Part shown: positions 1 to 8,614 of the stretch, one piece after another
How the letters are laid out: each line of letters begins with the position of its first letter
How positions within the stretch are numbered: position 1 is the stretch's first letter
Source: CAVUNY01 sp963843535
GTDB lineage: Bacteria > Chloroflexota > Anaerolineae > Anaerolineales > Anaerolineaceae
DNA: 64,000 nt
Reading direction: 5' to 3'
Assembly: GCA_963843535.1 (NCBI GenBank)
Contig: CAWJKU010000001.1
Span: forward strand, 434,001 to 498,000
The notes under the pieces: generated by a model
Seen by the model: the letters and a program-made list of their open reading frames with translations, nothing else
Told to the model about the DNA's origin: nothing
Database searches by the model: none
Program-made: the position numbers and the translations under genes

Positions 1-240
1 CCCAGGCCTGGGAAGCGGAGCCTGTAAAACGGCCTGGTTGAATGGGACGAGCGCAGATTGCATGAGGGCAGCCAATGCTTCGCGCGCCTGCTGCATGGCG
101 GATTCGCCGGCTTCAAGTAAAGCAATCATCGTGGTTGGCAGCCCAGGCCTGGCCTGAGATAAATCGAGGATGGCCTTATGCAGATCGAGCCAGATGCCTA
201 TCCGGGTAAAATTCCCGGTTCGAAAAGTCACCAGTTTCAC
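1..240 (-). CDS. Fumarylacetoacetate hydrolase (FAH) family protein, 5' part only
   Basis: The visible 80 residues are the N-terminal domain of an FAH-family hydrolase/decarboxylase: an opening KLVTFR segment, an RIG pair, a DL motif, a helix with LLEAGE, and an APLPRPG segment that leads into the catalytic domain beyond the window edge. The GTG start at 240 is chosen because an AAGGAG ribosome site lies five bases upstream. The family cleaves or decarboxylates acylpyruvate-type intermediates. It is downstream of and co-directional with the Gfo/Idh gene, which suggests a role in sugar-acid breakdown. The catalytic domain is not visible, so the substrate is unknown. Confidence 0.75.
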   Translation of the reverse strand, partial: MKLVTFRTGNFTRIGIWLDLHKAILDLSQARPGLPTTMIALLEAGESAMQQAREALAALMQSALVPFNQAVLQAPLPRPG

Positions 241-272
241 GGAAGCTCCTTGTAATTCTTATATGATACTTC

Positions 273-316
273 AGGTGTTTTTTTGATGCGACTATGTCGC
301 ATCAAAAAAACAACCT
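273..316. repeat. Long intergenic hairpin (T-in/A-out family, copy 1)
   Basis: Arms at 273-291 and 297-316 pair over 19 bp with one bulge around a five-base loop. The 5' arm carries a run of seven T and the 3' arm the matching A run, the reverse of a terminator. It lies between the Gfo/Idh and FAH genes and shares its outer arm (GGTG followed by a T run) with copies near 1.5, 52.5, 52.9 and 53.7 kb. Confidence 0.75.
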
Positions 317-485
317 GGCATCATTTTGCTTGATCGCCGCCAGGCCAGCCAGCTTATGAAATTCCACCACGGAGACACATCAAATGGTGCACACCGTGCA
401 AGGGCAATGAGAAGATCAGATTGTGTGGTCCACGGAGTGCGAAAGGCCTTTTTGGCGCTTAAATGAACCTGGATAAATTATAGCC

Positions 486-1454
486 TTATTTGAGAATCTG
501 CTCCATCACCCAGGTCGTCCTTGCGGCGCTTTCTCCGTTGCTCACGCATTTGCCGCTGCCGTGCAGGTCATCCACGATCTGCTGGATCAGGGGCTGCTGC
601 ACGTGCGCTGGATGCTCAATTAAAAAATCCTGGCTGCCTGTGCTGGTAGTCAGAACAACAGGATCGTTAGCAAATGACGCGAACCTGATCGACCCTTTGG
701 TTCCGGTCAGCTCTACCCGGTCGAGCGCGGCATAACTGGTGAAGCACCACAGGCCGGTGCCGTGAATGCCGGCCTGAAAGCGAAAGGAACTGCTGACTAT
801 ATCTTCAGCCGGATAATACCCCCCCTGGTTGCCAGCGGATCCTCCAGCCGAAACGATGGGGCCAAACAGGTAATCCAGCAAGTCAAGCGTATGGCAGGCC
901 AGGTCCATGAAATGGCCGCCCCCCGAAATATCCGGGCGCAGGCGCCAGGGCAGCTGGTCCGCGGTAAGGGGCCGATCCGGCGGGCGTTGGGTAAGCTCAA
1001 TGGTCACGTAGCGGATTTCACCTGCCGCGCCAGAATCGACCAGTTCTTTCACCTTGAGAAAACGAGGCAGGGCCCGTCGATAATATGCCACAAAAAGCGG
1101 CACACCGGCTGTCTTGCAGGCAGCGATCATCTCCTGGCAGTCGGCGGTCGAAAGCGCCATTGGTTTCTCCACATATACCGGCTTGCCGGCGCGGGCAACC
1201 TGCAAGACATATTCCTTGTGGGAGGAAGGGGGGGTGGCGATATAGACCGCGTCCACGTCGGGATCGGCGATCAACTGCGCTGCGTTATCAAACCAGCGCG
1301 GCACCTGGTGGCGGCGGGCATAATCTCTGGCAAGTTCGCCATTGCGGCGCATCACAGCCACCAGGCGCGATCCGTCCGCTTTTTGAAATCCGGGACCGCT
1401 TTTCACTTCGGTAACGTCCCCACAGCCGATGATTCCCCATCGAATAGGCTCCAA
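486..1454 (-). CDS. Gfo/Idh/MocA family NAD(P)-dependent oxidoreductase
   Basis: This 322-residue protein begins with a Rossmann fold (G7-I-I-G10-C-G12), carries the family EKP motif at residues 96-98 (Lys97 binds cofactor and substrate), and has the D184...H188 pair expected in the C-terminal alpha/beta domain. Such enzymes oxidise or reduce sugars and inositols at a ring carbon using NAD(P). The start is TTG at 1454, six bases after AGGAGG; the nearby ATG is out of frame. It is followed by a hairpin and the FAH-family gene on the same strand, so a shared sugar catabolic role is plausible. The exact substrate cannot be read from sequence. Confidence 0.88.
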   Translation of the reverse strand: MEPIRWGIIGCGDVTEVKSGPGFQKADGSRLVAVMRRNGELARDYARRHQVPRWFDNAAQLIADPDVDAVYIATPPSSHKEYVLQVARAGKPVYVEKPMALSTADCQEMIAACKTAGVPLFVAYYRRALPRFLKVKELVDSGAAGEIRYVTIELTQRPPDRPLTADQLPWRLRPDISGGGHFMDLACHTLDLLDYLFGPIVSAGGSAGNQGGYYPAEDIVSSSFRFQAGIHGTGLWCFTSYAALDRVELTGTKGSIRFASFANDPVVLTTSTGSQDFLIEHPAHVQQPLIQQIVDDLHGSGKCVSNGESAARTTWVMEQILK

Positions 1455-1480
1455 ATCATCCTCCTTTCATTAATCTTTTC

Positions 1481-1519
1481 GTGGTGTTTTGTCGAGGCTT
1501 CGCCTCGACAAAACACCAC
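1481..1519. repeat. Perfect 18-bp intergenic hairpin (T-in/A-out family, copy 2)
   Basis: Arms 1481-1498 and 1502-1519 are perfectly complementary around a TTC loop. GTGGTGTTTT in the 5' arm and its complement in the 3' arm match the outer arms of other copies in the window. It sits just upstream of the Gfo/Idh start. A degenerate copy of the GGTCGCG...GCGGACCACGCA repeat follows at about 1568-1596. Confidence 0.75.
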
Positions 1520-1656
1520 ATCCCAACACCATTTGCCCCACACACTCTGTACACCCTGCGGGTGGAGTGGGCTTGATCCGCGATGCGCGACCAGCTTTGG
1601 TAGTGTTATTATATCAAGATGGTAGAATGTGGTTATGGCGGCTTATGGAGGGTATC

Positions 1657-2094
1657 ATGCAGCTCAAGCATCTAATTCGAGAGCAGTGGCACGGCGGACA
1701 GCTTCTGGCGTTTTCCGGGCTGGATGGCCCGACCGACTTTTATGATGGGATCACCGCGCGTACCGCCCTGGATGCGCCGGCTGTCGATATTATGCTGCCT
1801 GGTTCATGCCGGATCAGGTTTGCCGCCGTGGAAAAAGTTCTCCTGGGAGGTGATTTTTTTGAACTTCAGACAACGGCAGGCGCGGTGCGCGGGGCCTTCC
1901 TGGATGCTCACCACCTGCTTCTGGAAGGGTCGTGCAAAATCAGCGGGTGCGGGCCAGAAATTAGCACTCATTTGCAGGGGCAGCGCAGCCTGGTAGGCAG
2001 CGCCAGGTACTTTAACCCGGAATTGGTGCGGACAGACCTGGCCGCAGCGCTGGAGGCTCGCCAACAGTGGTTGAATGGCGCTCCCGGTTCTTAA
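1657..2094 (+). CDS. N-terminal beta domain of an MGH1/GH63-like glycosidase (separate frame)
   Basis: This 145-residue reading frame starts at ATG 1657 behind GGAGGG, with a -10-like TAGAAT at 1623-1628. It looks like a beta-sandwich (glycine-rich, DGITARTALD, LLLGGDFFEL-type strands) and ends with the helix EARQQWLN. The next frame begins at 2075 with ALPVLNGMTPQTARTLAKA. Read as one chain, the junction resembles the linker in two-domain members of this glycosidase family. It therefore probably is the N-terminal domain of the downstream enzyme, separated by a one-base frameshift near 2071-2080, or less likely a distinct overlapping gene. Confidence 0.6.
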   Translation: MQLKHLIREQWHGGQLLAFSGLDGPTDFYDGITARTALDAPAVDIMLPGSCRIRFAAVEKVLLGGDFFELQTTAGAVRGAFLDAHHLLLEGSCKISGCGPEISTHLQGQRSLVGSARYFNPELVRTDLAAALEARQQWLNGAPGS

Positions 2095-3265
2095 CGGGAT
2101 GACGCCCCAAACCGCGCGGACGTTGGCCAAGGCTGTATCTCAAATGAAGACCCAGGTATACACTCCTGAAGGGCGAATCCGCCGCCGGTTTACCACGCCG
2201 GACCGCTGGCCGCACCGCGCCATGTGGTTGTGGGATTCGGTTTTCCATGCAATTGGGTGGCGCCATATTCACCCGGCTCTGGCAAGAGAAATGATCGATG
2301 CCGTGATGGACATTCAAGCCGAGGATGGTTTTATCGCGCATGCCAACAACCCGCACCATTCTTCTGATGTCACCCAGCCGCCAGTCCTGGCCCTGGGGGT
2401 CAAGCTGGTCAACGATATTGATCCCCAGCCAGCCTGGATCGAACAGGTTTATCCGAAATTATGCGCGTATATTGAATGGGACCTCACTCACCGCGACAGT
2501 GATGGGTTGGGATTGGTCGAATGGGCGATCGAGGCTGACCCAAACTGCCGCAGCGGTGAAAGCGGCATGGATAATTCGTCGCGCTTCGATCGGGCCAACC
2601 GCCTGGATGCGGTCGATTTCAATGCCTTTCTGTCGCTGGAGTGCCAGATCCTTTCCGGATTCGCGCAAGCGCTTGGCCGTGGAACGGAGGCGCAGACCTG
2701 GCAGGAGCGGCATCACAAGTTGAACCGTTTGATCAATGAACGGTTGTGGTCTGAAAAAGAAAAATTTTACCTGGATTTTGATCTGGACCGGAGCCAGCCT
2801 TCCCCGGTATTGGCGAGCGTCGGTTTTTTGCCCCTGATCTGCGGAGCTGCTTCGGCCGAACAGGCTCGCATGTTAGCAGACCATCTTGCCAACCCGGCTA
2901 TGTTTGCCACGCCTTTCCGGATCGCCTCCATTGCGGTCAAAGATACCTTCAATTATCAGAAAGATATGTGGCGCGGCCCGGTGTGGATCAATGTAAACTG
3001 GCTGATCGCTTATGGATTTGAGATGGCAGGGATGCCGGAAACAGCCAGGGCCCTTCGCCTGGAGACCATGCAGGAAATTGAGCAGATCTGCGAGCGATAT
3101 GGCACTTTATTTGAGTATTTTGATGATCGCCGTGAGATCGATCCGCCAGCCCTACTGAGAAAAGGCAGCTGCGCGCCCGCAGTCAGCCCTTATCACCAGG
3201 TCATCCACGACTACGGTTGGACAGCCACGCTCTATGTCGACCTGGTATATTCAAACCGTGGATAG
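2075..3265 (+). CDS. MGH1/GH63-like (alpha/alpha)6-barrel glycoside hydrolase
   Basis: The 396 residues carry the signature of MGH1-like/GH63-related glycosidases: TTPDRWPHRAMWLWDS at 41-55, DGFIAHANNP near 84-93, a WIEQVYPKL helix, and WRGPVWINVNWL around 305. Family members hydrolyse glucosylglycerate, mannosylglycerate or short alpha-glucosides in the cytoplasm. No signal peptide is seen. The start at ATG 2075 overlaps the upstream frame by 20 bases and has no good ribosome site of its own, which supports one split gene. Trehalose synthase nearby suggests a compatible-solute or storage-sugar role, which is inference. Confidence 0.72.
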   Translation: MALPVLNGMTPQTARTLAKAVSQMKTQVYTPEGRIRRRFTTPDRWPHRAMWLWDSVFHAIGWRHIHPALAREMIDAVMDIQAEDGFIAHANNPHHSSDVTQPPVLALGVKLVNDIDPQPAWIEQVYPKLCAYIEWDLTHRDSDGLGLVEWAIEADPNCRSGESGMDNSSRFDRANRLDAVDFNAFLSLECQILSGFAQALGRGTEAQTWQERHHKLNRLINERLWSEKEKFYLDFDLDRSQPSPVLASVGFLPLICGAASAEQARMLADHLANPAMFATPFRIASIAVKDTFNYQKDMWRGPVWINVNWLIAYGFEMAGMPETARALRLETMQEIEQICERYGTLFEYFDDRREIDPPALLRKGSCAPAVSPYHQVIHDYGWTATLYVDLVYSNRG

Positions 3266-3307
3266 ATTGCGCCTTTCGGCCGGATGAGCGATGGTCCCCA
3301 AAACAGC

Positions 3308-3652
3308 TTAAAATTCCTCAAAGTGGTCCATCGTGATTGAAAAAACAGTTGCCCCGCCAACCGTAACCGGGATGGGCATCGGCATAGGCGCGGAAACCGA
3401 CTCGATGTGGGTGGCAATATATTCCAGACGCTGCTTGCAGGTTCGTTGTAAAGCATCGATGACATCCTGCACGCGGTTTTGAGGGGCGGCGATGAACAGA
3501 GTCGCATTCCTACGGCCTAAAAATCCACCCACACTGGGGAGATTGGCTGAAAAAATTCCAATGTTATCCAGTTCGAACATGGCGCCATCTGCATCTTCGG
3601 CCTGTACGACTGCTAATAATGCGATAGGTGGTACGGATTTAGTATTTTCCAT
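3308..3652 (-). CDS. Cyclic-di-AMP receptor (PII-like, DarA/YaaQ family)
   Basis: This 114-residue protein has the PII-like ferredoxin-type pattern of c-di-AMP receptors: an opening strand (LLAVVQAED), a central GGFLGRRNATLFIAAP segment (the GGFL...NATL signature near residues 42-52), and a C-terminal strand ending in the VGGATVFSITMDHF motif typical of the family. Trimers of such proteins bind c-di-AMP between subunits and report on osmotic or envelope state. It follows the methyltransferase gene on the same strand after about 30 bases, so co-transcription is likely. Its protein partner is unknown. Confidence 0.85.
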   Translation of the reverse strand: MENTKSVPPIALLAVVQAEDADGAMFELDNIGIFSANLPSVGGFLGRRNATLFIAAPQNRVQDVIDALQRTCKQRLEYIATHIESVSAPMPMPIPVTVGGATVFSITMDHFEEF

Positions 3653-3682
3653 GAGGCTCCTTTCTTCTCCTATCCGGTGAAA

Positions 3683-4411
3683 TCAGTACGCAAAAGCTTT
3701 CAGGCTGGCAGCGCGACCGGATATCATAGGGCCAAGCACAGGCTTTATACCTACCAGCATTTCGACCGGCATCCCCCACATGGGCTTGCGGAGGCAGTCT
3801 CGGAGGATAAATCCTGCCTGAACCAGGTATTCTCTGGCAGGAATCGGGCGGCAATCGGCGGCGTTGGGAAAATTTCGGTGTACCCATTCGTATACACGGA
3901 CCATAGGATAATAATGGTCGGAACTGGTCAGCGAGACAATGCCGAGCCGCCCCTCAGGACGCAGCACGCGCAGGCAGTCGCTCAGAACCCCGGGAATTTC
4001 CGGGGTGTCAAATAACTCCAGGGTAAACCCCAAGAAAACAACGTCGAATGTACTCACTCCAAAAGGCAGGGCGGCCCCATCTCCAAGACTGAAAGAAATC
4101 CGATTTTCTCGACCGGCGGCGACTGCTTTCTCGCGGGCGACTTGAATCATACCCCAGGAAAGGTCTAGTCCCACGACCCTGCCCTTTTCACCGGTATTTT
4201 GCGCCATTTTTAGAATTGTCTTCCCGGTTCCAAACCCGATTTCCAATACCATTTCACCGGCATGAATGCCGATCATTCGAAGATCCTGTGTATTAAACCA
4301 ATCTTCACTGCCAGCCAGCATGTCGTACCACCGGCTGAGCCGGTCATAGGTTTTCCTGGCGCTGGTTTTGGACCGGAGGACCCGGCTTACATTTTTTTTG
4401 GTGTAATCCAT
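3683..4411 (-). CDS. Class I SAM-dependent methyltransferase (UbiE/COQ5-like)
   Basis: The 242 residues form a Rossmann-type methyltransferase. An N-terminal YDRLSRWYDMLAG segment is typical of UbiE-like enzymes, motif I is VLEIGFGTGKT near 55-65, motif II gives VVGLDLS, and LGDGAALPF binds adenine. The C-terminal part carries the family ending WGMPVEMLVG. Substrate could be a quinone, lipid or small molecule; nothing in the context fixes it. It lies upstream of the c-di-AMP receptor on the same strand. The start at 4411 (ATG) is the only in-frame start that preserves the domain. Confidence 0.8.
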   Translation of the reverse strand: MDYTKKNVSRVLRSKTSARKTYDRLSRWYDMLAGSEDWFNTQDLRMIGIHAGEMVLEIGFGTGKTILKMAQNTGEKGRVVGLDLSWGMIQVAREKAVAAGRENRISFSLGDGAALPFGVSTFDVVFLGFTLELFDTPEIPGVLSDCLRVLRPEGRLGIVSLTSSDHYYPMVRVYEWVHRNFPNAADCRPIPAREYLVQAGFILRDCLRKPMWGMPVEMLVGIKPVLGPMISGRAASLKAFAY

Positions 4412-4520
4412 CTTGATGACTCGATCCAGAGCTTACCATTTTGTGGAAATTATCCCCAAAATGTTTGGTGTAAATCATTATATCCAAAACAAAACTTGTT
4501 TTCAATCTAACGGAGGAGAG

Positions 4521-4572
4521 GTACGGGCACCCTCTGCGGGAGTCTTTTCTCAGGGTGGAAATTAAGCCGTAC
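4521..4572 (+). other. Candidate structured RNA element upstream of treS
   Basis: Two nested stems are visible: GTACGG at 4521-4526 with CCGTAC at 4567-4572, enclosing CACCCT at 4529-4534 with AGGGTG at 4552-4557. The gap 4412-4718 holds no gene. It also contains an AT-rich stretch and a promoter-like -10 downstream of this element, so the element may lie outside the treS transcript. I do not recognise a known riboswitch class; it may be another intergenic palindrome. Confidence 0.3.
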
Positions 4573-4672
4573 AGAGATGGATTGCTGGAATCTGAGCTGC
4601 GGTCATATTTATCGTGATCTCCAGAATCTTTGTGACCATAAAAAAATTAATGAAATCTCAAACGATTTTGAA

Positions 4673-4714
4673 TATAATGAATTTGTATCTTGCGGTGTGA
4701 GCAGGTAAAGGAGA
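4673..4714 (+). promoter_or_regulatory. Putative treS -10 box and ribosome binding site
   Basis: A perfect TATAAT is at 4673-4678 in an AT-rich stretch, though no good -35 box lies 17 bases upstream. An AAAGGAG ribosome site precedes the treS ATG at 4719. Confidence 0.5.
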
Positions 4715-4718
4715 AAAA

Positions 4719-6347
4719 ATGGAACGCACGCAATCCACCTGGTATCAAAATGCGATTTTCTACGAGGTTTACCCGCGCGCTTTTTATGACAGCAACCGGG
4801 ATGGAAAAGGCGATCTGCGGGGATTAACCCAGAAACTGGATTATCTGCAGTGGTTGGGTGTCGATTGTATCTGGCTGACACCCATTTACCCATCGCCTAT
4901 GAAAGATGACGGTTACGATATTTCCAATTACATGGATGTGCAGCCCGATTTTGGGACATTGACCGATTTTCACAACCTGGTGCAGGCTGTTCACGCGCAC
5001 AAAATGCGCATCGTTATGGACCTTGTGGTCAATCACACCTCAGACCAGCACCCCTGGTTTCAATCGGCGCGCAGCGATCCGGGCTCGCCTTACCGGAATT
5101 ACTATGTGTGGAGCGATTCCGACCAGCTGTATAAAGAAGCGCGAATTATTTTCAAAGATAGCGAGACTTCTAACTGGACATGGGATGACGCGGCCGGAAA
5201 ATTTTTCTGGCACCGCTTTTATAGCAGCCAGCCGGACTTAAATTATGATAATCCTGCGGTGCGGACACAAATGTTGAAAGTCATGGATTTCTGGCTGGCA
5301 AAGGGGATCGATGGTTTTCGGGCGGATGCAGTTCCTTACCTGTTTGAGCGCGAAGGTACGAATTGCGAAAATTTGCCGGAGACGCACGCTTATCTCAAAG
5401 AGATGCGCAAATATGTTGACGAACATTACCCTGGGGCACTGCTGCTTTGCGAAGCGAACCAATGGCCTGATGATGTACGCCAATATTTTGGGAATGGGGA
5501 TGAGTTCCAGATGGGATTCCACTTTCCACTCATGCCGCGGATCTACATGGCGATCCGAAAGGGGGAAGTGAACGCGATTCGCGATATCCTTGAACGCACG
5601 CCGGAAATTCCTGGAGGCTGTCAGTGGTGCACATTCCTGCGCAATCACGACGAACTGACCCTGGAAATGGTAACTGAAGAAGAACGCCAATGGATGTGGA
5701 GAGAATACGCCCCGGACCCGCGCATGCGGCTAAATTTAGGGATACGCCGCCGGCTGGCGCCGCTCCTGGATAATGACCGGCGCAGGATCGAACTGGCAAA
5801 TTCACTGCTGTTCACGCTGCCCGGCTCGCCTATTTTGTATTACGGTGACGAAATTGGCATGGGTGATAATATTTATTTGCCAGACCGGAATGGCGTGCGG
5901 ACGCCAATGCAGTGGAGTGGTATCTCCGGGGCAGGTTTTTCGATGGCTGACCTGAGCCAATTCTACGCCCCGGTCATTCAAACCCCGCCTTACGATCCGG
6001 CTCACGTGAACGTGTCGGCTCAACAGGGAAACAGCCAATCACTATTAAATATAATCCGCAGCATGCTGGCGGTACGCAAGCAGCATCCTGTGTTCGCGCA
6101 AGGAAAACTGGCCTGGGTGGATTGCGGCACAGCTGCGATCGCTGGATATATCCGCCAGGATAGCGCTGAGCGGGTTCTGGTCCTCAATAATTTATCACCT
6201 CGACCTCAGACTGTGGCTCTGCAGTTCGATCATTCCGGCCAGACTTTGCAGGCAGATTTACTGGGACATGAGTGTTTAGCGCAGAAGGATATGGATAGGA
6301 CGGTGGTGTTCTTGGAGCCATTTCAGTATCTGTGGCTGCCTTTGTAA
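4719..6347 (+). CDS. treS: Trehalose synthase (maltose alpha-D-glucosyltransferase), GH13
   Basis: This 542-residue GH13 enzyme converts maltose and trehalose into each other. Conserved regions are all present: DLVVNH at 101-106, nucleophile Asp203 in GFRADAVP, acid/base Glu245 in LLCEANQW, and His310-Asp311 in FLRNHDEL. Segments specific to TreS rather than other GH13 enzymes include EARIIFKDSETSNWTW, TNCENLPETH, CQWCTFLRNHDELTLEM, the long DPRMRLNLGIRRRLAPLL helix and GDNIYLPDRNGVRTPMQW. There is no signal peptide. The C-terminal maltokinase fusion of some TreS proteins is absent. The universal stress gene follows closely, which fits an osmotic or general stress role. Confidence 0.93.
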   Translation: MERTQSTWYQNAIFYEVYPRAFYDSNRDGKGDLRGLTQKLDYLQWLGVDCIWLTPIYPSPMKDDGYDISNYMDVQPDFGTLTDFHNLVQAVHAHKMRIVMDLVVNHTSDQHPWFQSARSDPGSPYRNYYVWSDSDQLYKEARIIFKDSETSNWTWDDAAGKFFWHRFYSSQPDLNYDNPAVRTQMLKVMDFWLAKGIDGFRADAVPYLFEREGTNCENLPETHAYLKEMRKYVDEHYPGALLLCEANQWPDDVRQYFGNGDEFQMGFHFPLMPRIYMAIRKGEVNAIRDILERTPEIPGGCQWCTFLRNHDELTLEMVTEEERQWMWREYAPDPRMRLNLGIRRRLAPLLDNDRRRIELANSLLFTLPGSPILYYGDEIGMGDNIYLPDRNGVRTPMQWSGISGAGFSMADLSQFYAPVIQTPPYDPAHVNVSAQQGNSQSLLNIIRSMLAVRKQHPVFAQGKLAWVDCGTAAIAGYIRQDSAERVLVLNNLSPRPQTVALQFDHSGQTLQADLLGHECLAQKDMDRTVVFLEPFQYLWLPL

Positions 6348-6381
6348 ACTGGATCAATGGCCAATTGGACGAGGAGGTGTC

Positions 6382-6801
6382 ATGTTCACCAATATTCTTC
6401 TCTCGTATGACGGCTCAGAACATGCGCGCAGCGCTGCCAGGATTGCCGGACAGCTGGCGCACGAACAAGATAAACCATATTTATGGCTGGTGGTGGTGGT
6501 GGAAGATGTCCCAGATATGATCCAGGAGCCTTACAGCAGCCAGATGATATCAGAACGGACTGTCGCGGGCCAGGCGCTGATCGAAGACGCTGCCCGGATC
6601 ATCGGTGATGGGGTGGAAATACACCGGCAGCTGCTGTTTGGCGATCCAGTGGAAGGGATCATCAATGTCGCCAATACCCGGGATTGCGATCTCATCGTGA
6701 TGGGTACGCGGGGATTGGGTCCGCTGCGCGGGCTTCTTTTGGGCAGCAAGGCGCAAAAAGTGATCAGCATGGCGCACTGCCCGGTCCTGGTTGTCAAATA
6801 A
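6382..6801 (+). CDS. Universal stress protein, UspA family (ATP-binding type)
   Basis: A 139-residue single Usp domain. The opening strand NILLSYDGSEHA and the nucleotide signature G108-x2-G111-x9-G121-S122 place it in the ATP-binding MJ0577-like subgroup. GAGGAGGTG precedes the ATG at 6382. It starts 34 bases after treS on the same strand with no terminator between, so the two are probably co-expressed. The protein is cytoplasmic and regulatory or chaperone-like; its partner is unknown. Confidence 0.88.
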   Translation: MFTNILLSYDGSEHARSAARIAGQLAHEQDKPYLWLVVVVEDVPDMIQEPYSSQMISERTVAGQALIEDAARIIGDGVEIHRQLLFGDPVEGIINVANTRDCDLIVMGTRGLGPLRGLLLGSKAQKVISMAHCPVLVVK

Positions 6802-6811
6802 AACAACCTTA

Positions 6812-7837
6812 TTATTTGTAGATCGCCAGCAGGTCTTCCAGGACGGCGTAGCCGGTCTCCAGGCGCCCGGCCCCAGGGCCGATCAAGGTCACGTCGCCCA
6901 ACAGTTGGGTGTGAAACAGGATGGCGTTTGTTGCTCCGGCCACACCTGCCAGCGGGCTGGTCAGCGGCAGGCGGGTTGGGCGCACACTGGCGCTGATCCC
7001 TGCCGGTGTGACCTGGAGCGCGCCGATCAGCTTCCACCGCTCCCCGGCCTCCCGGGCAGAGGTGATATCTGCCCGGGTCAGGTGGGTGATACCCTGGCGC
7101 GCTACATCCTCCATGCCGATATTCACGCCCAGCACAAGACGCGCCAGGATCACGACTTTCCCGGCAGCGTCAATGCCCTCCACATCCCCGGTCGGATCCG
7201 CTTCCGCATAGCCAAGGCTCTGGGCTTCCGCGAGCGCCGCCGGGTATGCAGCCCCCGCTTCCATGCGGGTCAGGATGAAGTTGGTGGTGCCGTTCAGGAT
7301 ACCTTCCATGCCGGTGATCCCGGCGGCAGACAGCAGCTCTCGCCCGATACGCAGGGTGGGGGTGCCGCTCATCACCGTCCCTTCCACCCCCAATTGGACA
7401 CCGTTTTTCCGGGCGATCTCTTCAAGGAACGGGTAGTGCAGCGCGACCGGCCCTTTGTTGGTGGTGACGACGTTTTTCCCGCTGCCCAAAGCTGCGGCGA
7501 TGTGGGTGCGGGCCGGTTCACCGGTTTGTAAATTGGTGTAACTCAGCTCGACCAGCGCATCGATTCCACTTTCGCGCGCCAGGGTTAGCGCATCCCAGCC
7601 GGCTTTTTCTCCCGGCAGGCCGTTCAGCGTCCCGTTCCGCTGGACGTGGTCCAATAAGACGGCGAGGTTGATCCCCTCAGGCTGGAAAACCGCTCCCAGC
7701 CGGGCATCAACAATCCCGCTGATGGCGAAATCGACCCCGTATTTTTGCGCCAGGCCAAGCACGAAATCGCATAGAATCTGTGCGAAGCCCTGCCCCACAT
7801 TCCCAAAGCCGATCAACCCCAGGCGAATTTTTTTCAT
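6812..7837 (-). CDS. hom: Homoserine dehydrogenase without ACT domain
   Basis: This 341-residue enzyme reduces aspartate semialdehyde to homoserine with NAD(P)H, feeding threonine, isoleucine and methionine synthesis. The Rossmann motif is GLIGFGNVG at 7-15, the NVVTTNKGP segment binds the nicotinamide region, and the catalytic region GTTNFILTRM...ADPTGDVEGIDAAGK is intact. It lacks the C-terminal ACT domain found in about 430-residue feedback-regulated forms, so allosteric threonine control through ACT is not expected. It begins three bases after the upstream isomerase stop, indicating an operon. Confidence 0.9.
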   Translation of the reverse strand: MKKIRLGLIGFGNVGQGFAQILCDFVLGLAQKYGVDFAISGIVDARLGAVFQPEGINLAVLLDHVQRNGTLNGLPGEKAGWDALTLARESGIDALVELSYTNLQTGEPARTHIAAALGSGKNVVTTNKGPVALHYPFLEEIARKNGVQLGVEGTVMSGTPTLRIGRELLSAAGITGMEGILNGTTNFILTRMEAGAAYPAALAEAQSLGYAEADPTGDVEGIDAAGKVVILARLVLGVNIGMEDVARQGITHLTRADITSAREAGERWKLIGALQVTPAGISASVRPTRLPLTSPLAGVAGATNAILFHTQLLGDVTLIGPGAGRLETGYAVLEDLLAIYK

Positions 7838-7840
7838 GCC

Positions 7841-8614
7841 CTATTCCAATCCCATTGCCCGCAGGTTGAGGTAGCTCATCTTCAGGCTTTCAAAAGGATC
7901 GCGCTGGCAAACATCCTGCTCTACGGCATACCACTCGACCCCGGCCTGTTTGCAGGCGGGTAAAATCCGGCTCCAATTCAGGTTGCCTTCGCCGACCTCG
8001 GCCATGGTCTGGACGTTATCGAGGATGACCATATCCTTCAAGTGAACCACCGGCATGCGCTGGCTGACCTTCTCGATCCACGCAGCCGGGTCGCTGCCGC
8101 CGTGCTGGATCCAGTAGGTGTCAATTTCGGCCAAGAGGTAGCGCGGATCGGATTCTTCGTAAAGGATATCCAGCCCGGTTCTCTTGCCAAAGCGGGCAAA
8201 TTCAAAACTATGGTTATGGTAGCTGAAAGTCAAACCGACGCGCGCCAGTTTTTCACCAATCTGAGATCCTTCTTTGGCGAATCGTTTGAAGCCGGCTTCT
8301 CCCTCGCCGCGGAATGAGGCGGGCATGGAGCCAATGGCAACATGCTTGCACTGCCACAACTTGTGTTGAGCAATGACCGTATCGAGATCGTCCCACAATG
8401 CTTCCGATGGGCGCACATGCGTATTGCATATCGTCAGCCCCAGATCATCCACCATTTTCTTTACATCTGCATCCGGGATCTGGCCGATGCCGGAAACCTG
8501 AACGGCCTTGTAGCCAATCGCGGTAATTTTATTCAAACTGGCAGCCAGATCATCAGCCGTCTGGCAGAATTGGCGCACGGTGTAAAGTTGTGCGGCTAAA
8601 ACGGGGTGGGTCAT
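7841..8614 (-). CDS. Sugar phosphate isomerase/epimerase (xylose-isomerase-like TIM barrel)
   Basis: The 257 residues match the AP-endonuclease-2/xylose-isomerase-like barrel: an opening AAQLYTVRQF, CNTHVRPSE, SYHNHSFEF, LLAEIDTYWIQHGG and VVHLKDM supply the usual His/Glu/Asp metal ligands at barrel strand ends. These enzymes isomerise or epimerise keto sugars in the cytoplasm. AAGGAG lies before the ATG at 8614. It is transcribed with hom only three bases apart, although no direct metabolic link is evident. Confidence 0.82.
   Translation of the reverse strand: MTHPVLAAQLYTVRQFCQTADDLAASLNKITAIGYKAVQVSGIGQIPDADVKKMVDDLGLTICNTHVRPSEALWDDLDTVIAQHKLWQCKHVAIGSMPASFRGEGEAGFKRFAKEGSQIGEKLARVGLTFSYHNHSFEFARFGKRTGLDILYEESDPRYLLAEIDTYWIQHGGSDPAAWIEKVSQRMPVVHLKDMVILDNVQTMAEVGEGNLNWSRILPACKQAGVEWYAVEQDVCQRDPFESLKMSYLNLRAMGLE

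Noticed and set aside
273..316. Intergenic T/A hairpins as intrinsic terminators
   Set aside because: The T run is in the 5' arm and the A run in the 3' arm on both strands, so no T tract follows the stem in either direction.
762..1625. A 287-codon reading frame antisense to the Gfo/Idh gene
   Set aside because: The Gfo/Idh protein has its full motif set and a good ribosome site; the opposite frame runs through a hairpin and the promoter region.
4700..6801. treS and usp as part of a glycogen/GlgE operon
   Set aside because: No maltokinase, GlgE or GlgB genes are present in the window.
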